Source: Micromonospora chersina (GTDB lineage: Bacteria; Actinomycetota; Actinomycetes; Mycobacteriales; Micromonosporaceae). Taken from it: a DNA stretch of 64,000 nt. The notes under the pieces were generated by a model. The model worked only from the letters and a program-made list of their open reading frames with translations, did no database searches and had not been told where the DNA came from. Shown here one piece after another: positions 10,156-19,243 of the stretch; position 1 is the first letter of the stretch; each line of letters begins with the position of its first letter. The DNA is taken from assembly GCF_900091475.1 (NCBI RefSeq), contig NZ_FMIB01000002.1, positions 3,472,001 through 3,536,000 on the forward strand. The letters run 5' to 3'. A program made the position numbers and the translations under genes.

Positions 10156-10797
10156 GTGGCGGTCGTGGCCGAACTCATCTCTGACGTCGCGTCGCCCACG
10201 TGGGCGTACGCGGTGCTGCTCACCCTGCTGGTCGCCGACGCCTTCGTGCCGGTGGTGCCGACCCAGGTCGTCATGATCACCAGCGGGGCACTGACCGTCT
10301 ACGGCGGGCTCAACCTGCCGCTGACCATCGCGGTCGGCGCGCTCGGCGTGTTCGCGGGCGACCTCGCCTGCTACGTGCTGGGCCGCACCGCGCCCACCCG
10401 CCGCGAGCCGCGACACGGGACGCCGGGACGGGCCCGCCGGGCCGCCGCCCGGGTCACCCGTGGCCTGCGCGAACCCGGGCCACTGGTGATCCTGCTCTGC
10501 CGGTTCGTGCCCGGCGGCCGGATGGCGGCCTGCTTCTCGGCCGGGCGCAGCCGCTACCCGTACCGCCTCTTCATCCTGTACGAGGCCGCCGCGGCCGTCT
10601 GCTGGGCCGCGTACGGGACGCTCGTCGGCCACCTCGGCGGAGCGGCGCTGACCGAGTCGGCGTGGCGGCTGCTGCTGATCGGCGGCACGGCGGCGGCCGG
10701 GTTCGCGGCGGCAGGCTGGGCCATGACGGCGATCAGCGCCCGCCACGCCCACTCGGAGGCCGAGGCAACGGTCGAGGAACCGACGATCGCCTCCTGA
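10156..10797 (+). CDS. DedA-family membrane protein
   Basis: A 213-residue DedA/SNARE-associated (PF09335-type) membrane protein. Family features seen are the re-entrant hydrophobic VADAFVPVVPTQVVMITSG segment, the G-x-FAGDLACYVLGR motif near residue 75 and the R-F-V-P-G-G-R motif near residue 115, followed by further membrane helices. The family is linked to undecaprenyl phosphate or phospholipid scrambling and membrane homeostasis; the specific job here is unknown. GTG start at 10156. Somewhat short loop between the two halves, rich in Arg. Stands alone, divergent from thrS. Confidence 0.8.
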   Translation: MAVVAELISDVASPTWAYAVLLTLLVADAFVPVVPTQVVMITSGALTVYGGLNLPLTIAVGALGVFAGDLACYVLGRTAPTRREPRHGTPGRARRAAARVTRGLREPGPLVILLCRFVPGGRMAACFSAGRSRYPYRLFILYEAAAAVCWAAYGTLVGHLGGAALTESAWRLLLIGGTAAAGFAAAGWAMTAISARHAHSEAEATVEEPTIAS

Positions 10798-10883
10798 GGC
10801 ACGGCCTGTAGGGGGCGACCCCGGGATCGAAGTGGGTGGTGGTCCCCGATCCGTTTCGGGCGGTTCCGGCGACAGGCTGAGGC

Positions 10884-11552
10884 ATGCCTGGAACCCGGAA
10901 CAGCGGCCTGCTGGCCCTCGGCGGGATCGCCCTGGCGGCGGTGCTCGCCGTCCTCGGTCACCTCGAGGTGAGCGACGACCTGAATCCCTGGTCGCTGACC
11001 GTCAGCGACTTCGCCGTCTCGGACCGGGGCGGCGTCATCGACACGGCCATAGCGGTGCTGGCGGCGGCGACCGTCGTACTCCTGCCGGCGCTGCGGCGGG
11101 CCGGCGCGGGCCGGCTCGCGGGAACGCTGCTGGTGGCCTGGTCCGCGGGCCTGCTGGCGGCCGCGGTGGTGCCCACCAACGAGCCGGGGCTCCCCATGGA
11201 CACCGCCGCCTACCTGCACCGGTACGCCTCGGTGGTGGCCTTCCTGGCGCTGCCGGTCGCCGGCTGGCTGCTCGCCCGGCCGCTCGGCGGGCGGGCCGCC
11301 GGCTGGCTGCGCGGGCTCGCCCTGACCAGCCTGCTGCTGGCCGCGGTGATGGTCTGGTCGGCCTACCCGGGCGACCGGCTGCTGATCGGCCTCGCCGAAC
11401 GCGTGCTCATCCTCGCCGAGGTCGCCCTGCTCGCGGTGGTCGCGGCCACGCTGGCCGGACGCCGCCTCGGCGGCGTGGCGGTGCCCCGGGGGTGGGAACA
11501 CCGCCAGCTCGCCGAGGTGGCGCGCGAGGTCACTCCAGCTCGTGGAGCATGA
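10884..11552 (+). CDS. DUF998-type membrane protein
   Basis: A 222-residue integral membrane protein with about six hydrophobic helices, matching the DUF998 pattern: an N-terminal helix, a polar loop with SLTVSDFAVSDRGGVID, then helices and the conserved H-R-Y-A-S segment near residue 110. No function is established for the family. ATG at 10884. Its 3' end overlaps the 3' end of the convergent lpdA-like gene by 23 bases (11530-11552). Confidence 0.75.
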   Translation: MPGTRNSGLLALGGIALAAVLAVLGHLEVSDDLNPWSLTVSDFAVSDRGGVIDTAIAVLAAATVVLLPALRRAGAGRLAGTLLVAWSAGLLAAAVVPTNEPGLPMDTAAYLHRYASVVAFLALPVAGWLLARPLGGRAAGWLRGLALTSLLLAAVMVWSAYPGDRLLIGLAERVLILAEVALLAVVAATLAGRRLGGVAVPRGWEHRQLAEVAREVTPARGA

Positions 11553-12933
11553 GCTGGCGGGCCGCCTCGGTGATCGAGCCGGACAGGCTCGGGTAGATGG
11601 TGATGGTCTGGGCCAGCTCGTTGACGGTGAGGTTGTTCTCCACCGCCATGGTGATCGGCAGGATCAGCTCGCTGGCCTTCGGCGCCACGACCACGCCGCC
11701 GATCACCTGCCCGCTGGCGGGCCGGCAGAAGAGCTTGACGAAGCCGTCGGCCAGGTCGGCCATCTTCGCCCGGGCGTTGCCGGAAAGCGGCAGCATCACC
11801 TGTCGGGCCGGGACCTTGCCGGCGTCGACCTCGTCCTGCGAGACGCCGACGGTGGCCAGCTCCGGGTCGGTGAAGACGTTCGCCGCGACGGTACGCAGCC
11901 GCAGCGGCCGGACGGCCTCGCCGAGCGCGTGCCACATGGCGATCCGGCCCTGCATGGCGGCGACGCTGGCCAGCGGCAGCACGCCGGTGCAGTCGCCGGC
12001 CGCGTAGATGCCGGGGACGTTGGTCCGGGACACCCGGTCGACCGTGACGTAGCCGCCCCGGGCCAGCTCGACGCCGTACTCGGCGAGGCCCAGGTCGGCG
12101 GTGTTGGGGATCGAGCCGACCGCGATCAGCGCGTGCGAACCGGCCACCACCCGGCCGTCGGAGAGCACCACCTCGACGCCGTCGCCGATCCGGCGGACCG
12201 CCTCGGCGCGGGAGTTGTTGAGGATGGTCATGCCCCGGTTGCGGAACACCCGCTCGATGGCCGAGGCGGCGTCGGCGTCCTCGTGCGGCATGACCCGGTC
12301 GCGGCTGGAGACCAGCGTGACCTCGACCCCCATGGCCAGGTACGCGCTGGCGAACTCGGCGCCGGTCACGCCGGAGCCGACCACGATCAGGTGCTCGGGC
12401 AGCTCCGGAAGGTCGTACACCTGGCGCCAGGTGAGGATGCGCTCGCCGTCGGGCAGGGCGGTGGGGAGCTGGCGCGGGGTGGCGCCGGTGGCGATCAGCA
12501 CTGTGGTGGCGGCGATCGAGTACTCCTCGCCCCCGTCGGCCGGCGCCACGATCACCCGGTGGGTGTGACCGAGGGTGTCCTCGCCGAGCCGGGCGGTGCC
12601 GGCGACGAACTCGACCCCGGCCTTGATCAGCTTGGCGTGGATGTCCGCGGACTGCGCCAGGGCGAGCCGCTTGACCCGCTCGTGCACCGCCGGGGCGTCG
12701 ACGGTGACCGCCTCCAGCCCGTCGGAGTGCACACCGAACTCCTCGGTGTCCCGGTAGCCGGTGACCACCTCGGAGCTGGCGATGAAGGTCTTCGACGGCA
12801 CGCAGTCGGAGAGGACGCAGGCGCCGCCGGCCCCCTCGGCCTCGACCACGGTGACATCGGCGTCCAGCTGGGCGGCGACGAGCGCCGCCTCGTACCCGGC
12901 CGGCCCCCCGCCGATGATCACGATCTGGCTCAC
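11530..12933 (-). CDS. lpdA: LpdA/Rv3303c-like NAD(P)H-quinone dehydrogenase (flavoprotein disulfide reductase family)
   Basis: A 467-residue two-dinucleotide-binding flavoprotein. FAD-binding GGGPAGYEAAL is at the N-terminus, a CxxxxC pair occurs as GGACVLSDCVPSK near residue 40, the NAD(P)H fold GSGVTGAEFASA lies mid-protein, and the second FAD motif is GIYAAGDCTG. The C-terminal dimer domain has TIYPSLSGS where dihydrolipoamide dehydrogenases have the catalytic HPT..E, so the acid-base dyad is missing. That fits the actinobacterial LpdA branch, reported as a quinone reductase, rather than a true lipoamide dehydrogenase. GTG at 12933 preceded by AAAGGATGG sets the start; frame upstream is not coding. 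Divergent from the GGCT gene. Confidence 0.85.
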   Translation of the reverse strand: MSQIVIIGGGPAGYEAALVAAQLDADVTVVEAEGAGGACVLSDCVPSKTFIASSEVVTGYRDTEEFGVHSDGLEAVTVDAPAVHERVKRLALAQSADIHAKLIKAGVEFVAGTARLGEDTLGHTHRVIVAPADGGEEYSIAATTVLIATGATPRQLPTALPDGERILTWRQVYDLPELPEHLIVVGSGVTGAEFASAYLAMGVEVTLVSSRDRVMPHEDADAASAIERVFRNRGMTILNNSRAEAVRRIGDGVEVVLSDGRVVAGSHALIAVGSIPNTADLGLAEYGVELARGGYVTVDRVSRTNVPGIYAAGDCTGVLPLASVAAMQGRIAMWHALGEAVRPLRLRTVAANVFTDPELATVGVSQDEVDAGKVPARQVMLPLSGNARAKMADLADGFVKLFCRPASGQVIGGVVVAPKASELILPITMAVENNLTVNELAQTITIYPSLSGSITEAARQLMLHELE

Positions 12934-13029
12934 AGGGCCATCCTTTCGTCCGCGATGCTCACAGTGACTTTCTTCTCCCCGTCGCGTTCGACACGCACCG
13001 TCGTATTCTCCCCCACCCGTCGGCCGGGC

Positions 13030-13042
13030 TATCGTCATCGCC
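13030..13042 (+). promoter_or_regulatory. Possible leaderless -10 for GGCT-like gene
   Basis: TATCGT at 13030-13035 sits seven bases before the GTG at 13043, the spacing expected if transcription begins at the start codon. No good -35 hexamer. Pattern-based. Confidence 0.35.
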
Positions 13043-13498
13043 GTGCGTCTCTACGCCGCTTACGGCTCGAACCTGGACCCCGCTCGCATGCGCGCCTACT
13101 GCCCGCATTCGCCGATGGTGGGCACCGGCTGGCTGGAGGGGTGGCGGCTCACCTTCGCGGGCGAGGACGTCATCGGCTGGGAGGGCTCGGTCAGCACCGT
13201 CGTCGAGTCGCCGGGCGACCGCGTCTTCGTGGCGCTCTACGACATCCACCCGTACGACGCGGCGCAGCTCGACGAGATCGAAGGCGTCACCTCGGGGACG
13301 TACCGGAAGCTGACCGTCCGCGTCTCGACGCTGGACGGGGACGTGACCGCCTGGGTCTACGTGTTCGACGGGTACGAGGGCGGCCTGCCGACGTCGTGGT
13401 ACCTGTCGGAGATCGCGAACGCGGCGGAGAAGGCGGGCGCGCCGGACGACTACGTCACCGAGCTGCGGTCCCGCCCCACCGGCACCGCGTCCGCGTAG
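13043..13498 (+). CDS. Gamma-glutamylcyclotransferase-like protein
   Basis: A 151-residue GGCT-fold protein. The substrate-loop motif YGSNLDPARM is at residues 7-16, and the family Glu is plausibly the one in AAQLDEIEGVTSG. Such proteins convert gamma-glutamyl amino acids or amines to 5-oxoproline; in actinomycetes that use mycothiol the natural substrate is unclear. GTG start at 13043 without a Shine-Dalgarno sequence, consistent with a leaderless message. Faces away from the lpdA-like gene. Confidence 0.82.
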   Translation: MRLYAAYGSNLDPARMRAYCPHSPMVGTGWLEGWRLTFAGEDVIGWEGSVSTVVESPGDRVFVALYDIHPYDAAQLDEIEGVTSGTYRKLTVRVSTLDGDVTAWVYVFDGYEGGLPTSWYLSEIANAAEKAGAPDDYVTELRSRPTGTASA

Positions 13499-13570
13499 CG
13501 CGTCTCCCACGTCTCCAGTCTGCTCCGGCGGGTCCTCCGGCCGGGCGTCGACCCCGCGGCGGGTCGCGTA

Positions 13571-14533
13571 TCACACACCCGCGGCGGGGACACTCCGCTC
13601 GTACATGTCGGTCCAGCGCGCGTCGGCCAGCCCGACGGAGCGGTAGAGGGTGACCGGCGCGGTCGGGTTGGCCAGGTCGACACCGAGGCCGGCCTCGGCC
13701 CGACCCTTCGCGGCGTAGACGGCGAAGGCCCGGCGCAGCAGCGCCGCACCCACCCCGCGCCGCCGGTACGCGGGCAGCACGGACAGCGTCCGCACCCAGC
13801 CCATGTCCTGGTCGAGGGCCTGGTCGGAGGACTGGAGCGCGCCGGCCGGCTCGCCGTCGACCTCGGCCACGAACCACTCGTCCCACACCTTGCCGTACGA
13901 CGGGAGCTGCTCGCGCCACTGGTCGAAGCCGACCGGCTCGTAGTCGGGGGTGTCCCGGAAGGCGGTGTCAAAGATCCGGTGGAACAGCCGCAGGTCGGAC
14001 TCGTCGTCGGCGCGCAGCAGCCGGACGGTCACCCCGGCTGGGGGCGCCGGCTCGGCGGGAAGGTCGGCCAGCGAGCGGGTCATCCGGATGTACCGCTTGA
14101 TCCGGGTGAAGCCGGCCTCGACCAGTTCCTCGGCCCAGCGGGTCTCCGGGGCGTAGACCCCGGTGCGGGCGGTGAGGGCGGGCAGGCCGCGTTCGGCGGC
14201 CCGCTCGGCGACCCGGTCGAGCAGCCGGGCCAGCAGCGGAGCGCGCAGGTCGGCGGCCCGGTCCGGGTCTACCAGGACGTCCACCCACTCCCGGCCCACG
14301 CCGGTGGGGTTGCTCAGGATGGACCAGGCCACGGCGGTGCCGTCCGGGTCGGTGACCAGCCAGGAGTCCCGGGCCATGTCGACGAAGGGCGCGGTCAGGG
14401 CGTCCCGCACGTCCTCCGCGTCGAAGTCGGGGTAGCCGACCGCGAAGGTGTCGGCGGCGTGCACCACCTTCAGGATCGCGGGCACGTCGTCGAGGGTGGG
14501 GCGGCGGGCGGTCCAACCGGCGGGAATCGTCAC
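13571..14533 (-). CDS. Double-domain GNAT acetyltransferase (MshD-like)
   Basis: A 320-residue protein with two tandem GNAT folds. The N-terminal copy (about 1-155) is degenerate; the C-terminal copy has the acetyl-CoA pyrophosphate loop YRRRGVGAALLRRAF and a LYRSVGL ending typical of the fold. The architecture resembles mycothiol synthase MshD, but the substrate cannot be assigned from motifs and many paralogues exist. GTG at 14533 chosen because the tandem domain begins right after it; the frame continuing upstream runs into the next gene and is non-coding. Confidence 0.8.
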   Translation of the reverse strand: MTIPAGWTARRPTLDDVPAILKVVHAADTFAVGYPDFDAEDVRDALTAPFVDMARDSWLVTDPDGTAVAWSILSNPTGVGREWVDVLVDPDRAADLRAPLLARLLDRVAERAAERGLPALTARTGVYAPETRWAEELVEAGFTRIKRYIRMTRSLADLPAEPAPPAGVTVRLLRADDESDLRLFHRIFDTAFRDTPDYEPVGFDQWREQLPSYGKVWDEWFVAEVDGEPAGALQSSDQALDQDMGWVRTLSVLPAYRRRGVGAALLRRAFAVYAAKGRAEAGLGVDLANPTAPVTLYRSVGLADARWTDMYERSVPAAGV

Positions 14534-14574
14534 GCGGCAGATAGTGGCAGCCGCCCTCGCGACGCGCTTCCCAT

Positions 14575-15315
14575 TTATCGGCCGCGGAGGCGCAGCCGCG
14601 CGACGGTGAGCAGGTTGAGCAGTTCCGCGCCCTCGCCGGGGCCGAGGGCCCGGAACGCCGGGGAGACCAGCCGGTCGGTCACCGCCTCGGCCCAGAGCCG
14701 CCGCCGCACCAGCGGGCCCACCGGCGGGTACGGCGGCGGCCAGCCGCACGCGGCGGCCCCGGCGTCCCCCTCCGGCCCGGCCAGCACCGCCTCCAGCGGT
14801 GTCATCCCGGAGGCCCGCACCGCCAGCAGGTACGCCCCGGCGAAGTGCTCGCGGAGCAGCAGCAGCGCGACGGCCGCCCGGGCGCCGGGCGCGGGATCGT
14901 CGACCGGCATGGCCCGCCAGGCGGCGAAGAGCGGCATCGCGCTGCCGTCCGCCGCGTCGACAGCCCGGCCCAGCAGCCCGGCGAGCCGGGACGTCTCCGG
15001 TGCGTCGCCCAGGGTGGCCACGCCCCACCGGCAGCACTCGGCCAGGTTCGCGGCGGCCACCTCCAGCGGCGGGACGGTCCGCACGGCGGCGTCCCAGCCG
15101 TCGGCGACCGCCTCCGGTGCGATGAAACCGAGCGCGGCGGCGACGGTCTCGGCGCGGACGTCGCCGAGGGCCCCGGCCCGGCCGGTGATGTAGAAGGCCC
15201 AGCCGGAGATGCCGAGCAGCCGGGCCCGGCGCAGCGTCGACGGGCAGCGGGAGAATGCCTCCCCGAGCTCCAGCACCAGCGGCTTGCTGGCGGCGGCGAC
15301 CTGCTCCGGGGTCAT
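14575..15315 (-). CDS. SCO6745-family protein
   Basis: A 246-residue mostly helical protein recognisable as the actinobacterial SCO6745 family from the conserved layout: LGISGWAFYITGRAGALG near residue 40, FIAPEAVADGWDAA near 70, a mid-section with LREHFAGAYLLAVRASGMTPLEA, and a C-terminal WAEAVTDRL region. No biochemical role is known. ATG at 15315; an in-frame GTG at 15324 is possible. It lies between the GNAT gene and the coiled-coil gene on the same strand with short gaps. Confidence 0.72.
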   Translation of the reverse strand: MTPEQVAAASKPLVLELGEAFSRCPSTLRRARLLGISGWAFYITGRAGALGDVRAETVAAALGFIAPEAVADGWDAAVRTVPPLEVAAANLAECCRWGVATLGDAPETSRLAGLLGRAVDAADGSAMPLFAAWRAMPVDDPAPGARAAVALLLLREHFAGAYLLAVRASGMTPLEAVLAGPEGDAGAAACGWPPPYPPVGPLVRRRLWAEAVTDRLVSPAFRALGPGEGAELLNLLTVARLRLRGR

Positions 15316-15358
15316 CGGCGGCACCCCACCGTCCGTCCACCGTGGTCATCCATCACGG

Positions 15359-16300
15359 TCAGTCTGCCCCGTGACCACCCTCCGCGGCATCCCCCTCTTC
15401 GGCGTCGAGCGCCTCCAACGCGGCCTCGACCTCGCCGGTGCGCCGGCGCGCCGCGGTGAGCGACCGCTCCGCGCCCCGGCGGGCCAGCTTGGCCCGGCTC
15501 AGCTCCTGCTCGGCGACGGCCCGACGGCGTTCGAGTTCGGCGAGCTCGGTCTCGATCCGGTCCAGCGTCGCCCCGCCGTCCCGTTCGGCGTCGGCGGCCT
15601 CGGCCAGCTCCGCCTCGGCCCGCTCCTGCTCCTCGCGGGCCTTCGCCAGCTCTCGTTCCACGGCCCGGCGGCGCTTCGCCCGCTCGGCCCTCGCCGCCCG
15701 CTCGGCGGCGCGCTCGTCACGCGTCCGCCGGGCCTCGGCGCGCTCGGCCGCCCGGTCCGGTACGGCGGGTTCCTCCTCCCCACCGCCGGTGACCAGCCGC
15801 AGTTGCGGCCTGGGCACCTCGCCGAACCCGGCGTAGTGGGTGGCCCGGAGCAGCCGGCCGGCGCGGACCTGCTCGGCCACCTCGGTGTCGGAGAGTGCGG
15901 CGTTCAGCGTCGCCTCCACCTCGCCGAGCGGCAGCTTCCCGACCGGCGGGGCGCCCGGCTCGGTGGCGGCGAGCTTGCGTACCTCGGCGACCAGGGCGCC
16001 CACGACGGCCCGGCGTTGCGCGGACAGCTCGCGGAGCCGGCCGCCGCGCAGTTCCCGCTGGGCGGAGCGGAGGGACTCGGCGAGCTGCGCCAGGTCGGCG
16101 ACCAGCTCCGGGCGGCGGATGGCGAGGAGGTTGACCAGCCAGGCGGCGACGGTGGGCCGGCGCAGCTTGCCGATCTCCCGGGCGCCCTTCGGGTCGCCGG
16201 CCCGGCGTGCCTCGGCGACGGCGGCGTCCCGGGCCGCGACGAACCGGTCCGGCGGCGTCGCGTAGAGCCGCTGGACCAGGTCGGGGGGTGGACCGGCCAT
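15359..16300 (-). CDS. Hypothetical coiled-coil protein
   Basis: A 313-residue protein not recognised as a named family. Residues 1-150 are compact and helical with a conserved-looking GKLRRPTVAAWLVNLLA segment; residues 175-300 are an uninterrupted Arg/Glu/Ala heptad region predicted to form a long coiled coil; the acidic tail ends EEGDAAEGG. No signal peptide or membrane segment. Similar proteins of this layout are widespread in actinobacteria without assigned function. ATG start at 16300, 6 bases after the stop of the upstream MBL gene, so likely co-transcribed. Confidence 0.75.
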   Translation of the reverse strand: MAGPPPDLVQRLYATPPDRFVAARDAAVAEARRAGDPKGAREIGKLRRPTVAAWLVNLLAIRRPELVADLAQLAESLRSAQRELRGGRLRELSAQRRAVVGALVAEVRKLAATEPGAPPVGKLPLGEVEATLNAALSDTEVAEQVRAGRLLRATHYAGFGEVPRPQLRLVTGGGEEEPAVPDRAAERAEARRTRDERAAERAARAERAKRRRAVERELAKAREEQERAEAELAEAADAERDGGATLDRIETELAELERRRAVAEQELSRAKLARRGAERSLTAARRRTGEVEAALEALDAEEGDAAEGGHGAD

Positions 16301-16306
16301 GCGGGG

Positions 16307-16936
16307 TCAGGCGTCGATCCGGGTGCCCGGTTCCAGCCGCCGGTACTCGGTCTTCGACAGCGCGGTGTACTGGCGGTCGAGCACGCCGAAGCCCCTGTCG
16401 TTGAGCAGCCCGTCGTGCAGCGCGAAGGCCCGCCGCGGAGCGACCGCCCGGATGAAGTCGACGACCTCGGAGAACTTCGACCAGGGGGCGTGGATCGGGG
16501 CGAAGAGCGTGTCCACCTGGATGTCGTCGGGAACGACCAGCGAGTCGCCCGGGTGGTAGACGACGTCGTTGAACACGTAGCCCAGGTTCTGCACGACCGG
16601 GATGTCCGGGTGGATGACGGCGTGCTGGCCGCCGTACGCGCGGACCGCCACGCCGGCCGCGGTGAACGACTCGCCCGGCACGACCACGGTCAGCGCCTCG
16701 GCCGCGTCGCCCAGGGTGCCGGCGAGCGACGCGGGACCGTGCACGGGGACCGGCCGCCGGTCCAGCGCCCGGGTCAGCGCCTCGACGTTCACGTGGTCCG
16801 GATGCTCGTGGGTGATGAGCACCGCGTCCACCCCGTCCAGCGCCTCGGGTTCGCTGTAGACACCGGGGTCCACGACCAGCACTCCGCCGTCGTGCTCCAG
16901 CCGGACGCAGGAGTGGGTGTACTTGGTGACCTGCAT
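16307..16936 (-). CDS. MBL-fold metallohydrolase (UlaG-like)
   Basis: A 209-residue metallo-beta-lactamase-fold protein. The metal motif THEHPDH near residue 42 (HxHxDH) is complete, the later His and Asp ligands are plausible in GGQHAVIH and VVYHPGDSL, and the fold ends with a C-terminal His in FALHDG. This layout is that of the UlaG-like/L-ascorbate lactonase-related group, with many unassigned hydrolases. ATG at 16936 with GAGGAG just upstream. Same strand and close spacing to the coiled-coil gene. Confidence 0.85.
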   Translation of the reverse strand: MQVTKYTHSCVRLEHDGGVLVVDPGVYSEPEALDGVDAVLITHEHPDHVNVEALTRALDRRPVPVHGPASLAGTLGDAAEALTVVVPGESFTAAGVAVRAYGGQHAVIHPDIPVVQNLGYVFNDVVYHPGDSLVVPDDIQVDTLFAPIHAPWSKFSEVVDFIRAVAPRRAFALHDGLLNDRGFGVLDRQYTALSKTEYRRLEPGTRIDA

Positions 16937-17058
16937 CGTGACTCCTCGATTATCGAATCGTGACGTCCTCAGCGCAGTCTGCCGGAACCGGCGCGGTGTC
17001 GCGTCGCGTCCGACGTATCGGTCCCGTGGCGGGGCCGTCGGAGGATCGGAGCGGGGAC

Positions 17059-18027
17059 ATGAGGATACGGGACAGCCGGCGCCGGGGCCGGGCGCTCGCG
17101 GCGGCCGGGCTGCTGGTGGTGTTGGGCGTCGGGGCGTGCAGCGCGGGCAGCGACTCGGGCGGCGACAACGCGGGTTCGGCCGCCCAGCCGCAGGCGGTGG
17201 CGGGTGGGGCGGCGGACCGGGACCAGGCCGCGCCGGAGAAGGCGCAGTCCGGTGCGGGAGGCGCGGACCTGCGGGTCGACCAGCGGGCGATCATCTACAC
17301 CGGAACGCTCCAGGTGCGGGTGGACGACGTGGAGCGCGCGGCACGCGAGGCGAGCACGGCGGTGACGGCGGCGGGCGGTTTCGTCGGCGGCGACCAGCGC
17401 AACAGCGATTCCGCGGACGCCCGGGCCGAGCTAATCCTGCGGGTGCCGGCGGACCGGTTCACGAGCGTGCTGGAGGCGCTGGCGAAGCTCGGCAGGCAGG
17501 AACGGCGCGAGGTACGGACCGAGGACGTGACCGAGGAGACCGTCGACCTGGACGCCCGGATCGCCACCCAGCGCGCCCGGGTGGACAGCGCCCGCCGGCT
17601 GCTGGCCCGGGCCACCTCGATCAACGACCTGGTCACGCTGGAGAACGAGGTGGGCCGCCGGGAGGCGGACCTGGCCTCGCTGGAGGCGAAGAAGCGCCGG
17701 CTCGCCGACCTGACGGCGCTCTCCACCGTCACGGTGACCTTCGTCGGCCCGGAGGCCGCGGCCACCGAGGACGAGGAGGACCTCGGCTTCCTGACCGGGC
17801 TGCGGGGCGGCTGGTCGGCGTTCCTGGGCTCGCTGCGGGTGGCGCTCACCGTGCTGGGCGCGGTGCTGCCGTTCGCGCTGGCGATCGGCGTGCCGGTGGC
17901 GCTCGTGGTGGCCCTGGCGCGTCGCCGCGGGCGCCGTACGCCGCCGGCCGGTCCGGCGCAGCCGGAGCCGGCGGCTCCGGTGCCTAGCGGGCCGCCGCCA
18001 GTGCCCGCAGCGCGGTCTGGACCATGA
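17059..18027 (+). CDS. DUF4349 lipoprotein
   Basis: A 322-residue lipoprotein. A basic N-terminus (MRIRDSRRRGR) and hydrophobic core end in the lipobox LGVGAC near residue 24. A long periplasm-side domain follows with the DUF4349 pattern: IIYTGTLQVRVDDV, FVGGDQRNS, LRVPADRF, then a coiled-coil of about 60 residues. One transmembrane helix (about residues 265-290) and a basic, Pro-rich cytoplasmic tail follow. The role of the family is unknown. ATG at 17059 is chosen for the signal peptide and a GGAGCGGGG stretch upstream. Its last 44 bases overlap the convergent amidohydrolase gene. Confidence 0.85.
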   Translation: MRIRDSRRRGRALAAAGLLVVLGVGACSAGSDSGGDNAGSAAQPQAVAGGAADRDQAAPEKAQSGAGGADLRVDQRAIIYTGTLQVRVDDVERAAREASTAVTAAGGFVGGDQRNSDSADARAELILRVPADRFTSVLEALAKLGRQERREVRTEDVTEETVDLDARIATQRARVDSARRLLARATSINDLVTLENEVGRREADLASLEAKKRRLADLTALSTVTVTFVGPEAAATEDEEDLGFLTGLRGGWSAFLGSLRVALTVLGAVLPFALAIGVPVALVVALARRRGRRTPPAGPAQPEPAAPVPSGPPPVPAARSGP

Positions 18028-19243
18028 GGCGTACGCCCACCGGGATGGCGCGCTCGTCCACGTCGAACGAGGCCCGGTGCAGGTCCACGTTGGGCCCGTT
18101 CCGGCCGACGCCGAGGCGGGCGAGCGCGCCGGGCACGTGCTCCAGGTACCAGGAGAAGTCCTCGCCGCCCATGCTCTGCGGGGTCTCGGCGATGCCCTCC
18201 GGGCCGAGCGCGGCGGCGGTGGCGGCGGTGAGCACGCCGATGGCGCGGGCGTCGTTGGTGACCGGCGGCCGGCCGCGCAGGTATTCCAGGTCGACGGTGG
18301 CGCCGGTGGGGGCGAGGACGTCCCGCACCACCTGGGCCACGATCTTCGGCGCCTGGTCCCACGTGTCCCGGTCCATCACCCGCAGGGTGCCGGCGGCGCA
18401 GGCCTCGGAGGGGATGACGTTGTAGCGGGTGCCGGCCGAGGCGTGGCCGAACACCAGCAGCAGCCCGCTGTTGGCCGGCACCCGGCGACTGACCAGGGTC
18501 GGCACCTCGGTGACCAGCCGGCCGAGCGCGTCGACCAGGTCGACGGTCAGGTGCGGGCGGGCGGTGTGCCCGCCGGGGCCGGTGAGCCGCACGGTGACGT
18601 TGTCGGCGGCGGCGGTGATCGGGCCGACCCGCAGGCCGACCTTGCCGACCGGCAGGTTCGGGTCGCAGTGCACCGCGAAGATCTGCACGACGTCGTCCAG
18701 GCCGCCGGCCTCGATGACCTCCAGCGAGCCGCAGGGCAGGATCTCCTCGGCGGGCTGGAAGATGAGCCGCACCCGGCCGTCGAGCTGGCCGAGGTCGGCG
18801 AGCTGGGCGAGGAGCATGCCCACGCCGAGCATGACGCTCGTGTGCACGTCGTGCCCGCAGGCGTGGCAGACGCCGTCCACCGTGGACCGGTACGGCACGT
18901 CCTTCGGGTCGGTCAGCGGCAGCGCGTCGATGTCGGCGCGGAGCGCGATCACGGGACCGTCCGGGCGCCCGTCGATGTCGCAGATGACGCCGTTGCCCTT
19001 GGGCAGCAGGCGCGGGTTCAGCCCGGCGAGGGAGAGCTCCCGGTGGACCAGGGCGGCCGTCTCGAACTCCTCGCCGGAGAGCTCCGGGTGGGAGTGGATG
19101 TGACGGCGGGTCGCGATGAGGCCGGGTACCCGCAGCGCGAGCAGATGGTCGAGCTCGAATGGCAGGGGTTGGGACCCGGTCGGCGCCTCCGGCCAGGACG
19201 ATGCCAGCGGGCTGCCCGACGGCAGCGTCAACGCACTCGTCAC
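17984..19243 (-). CDS. M20D-family amidohydrolase
   Basis: A 419-residue zinc amidohydrolase of the AbgB/HipO/IAA-amino-acid hydrolase type. Metal-ligand motifs are HIHSHPELSGEE, the CHACGHDVHT motif with Cys and His ligands, the catalytic acidic pair in QPAEE, and HCDPNLPVG; the GGEDFSW motif near the C-terminus is typical. Substrates are N-acyl amino acids or amidated compounds. The domain starts soon after GTG 19243; a much stronger ribosome site (AGGAGG) precedes an in-frame ATG at 19429, which would add 62 residues with non-actinobacterial codon use, so that start is treated as an alternative only. Confidence 0.85.
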   Translation of the reverse strand: MTSALTLPSGSPLASSWPEAPTGSQPLPFELDHLLALRVPGLIATRRHIHSHPELSGEEFETAALVHRELSLAGLNPRLLPKGNGVICDIDGRPDGPVIALRADIDALPLTDPKDVPYRSTVDGVCHACGHDVHTSVMLGVGMLLAQLADLGQLDGRVRLIFQPAEEILPCGSLEVIEAGGLDDVVQIFAVHCDPNLPVGKVGLRVGPITAAADNVTVRLTGPGGHTARPHLTVDLVDALGRLVTEVPTLVSRRVPANSGLLLVFGHASAGTRYNVIPSEACAAGTLRVMDRDTWDQAPKIVAQVVRDVLAPTGATVDLEYLRGRPPVTNDARAIGVLTAATAAALGPEGIAETPQSMGGEDFSWYLEHVPGALARLGVGRNGPNVDLHRASFDVDERAIPVGVRLMVQTALRALAAAR

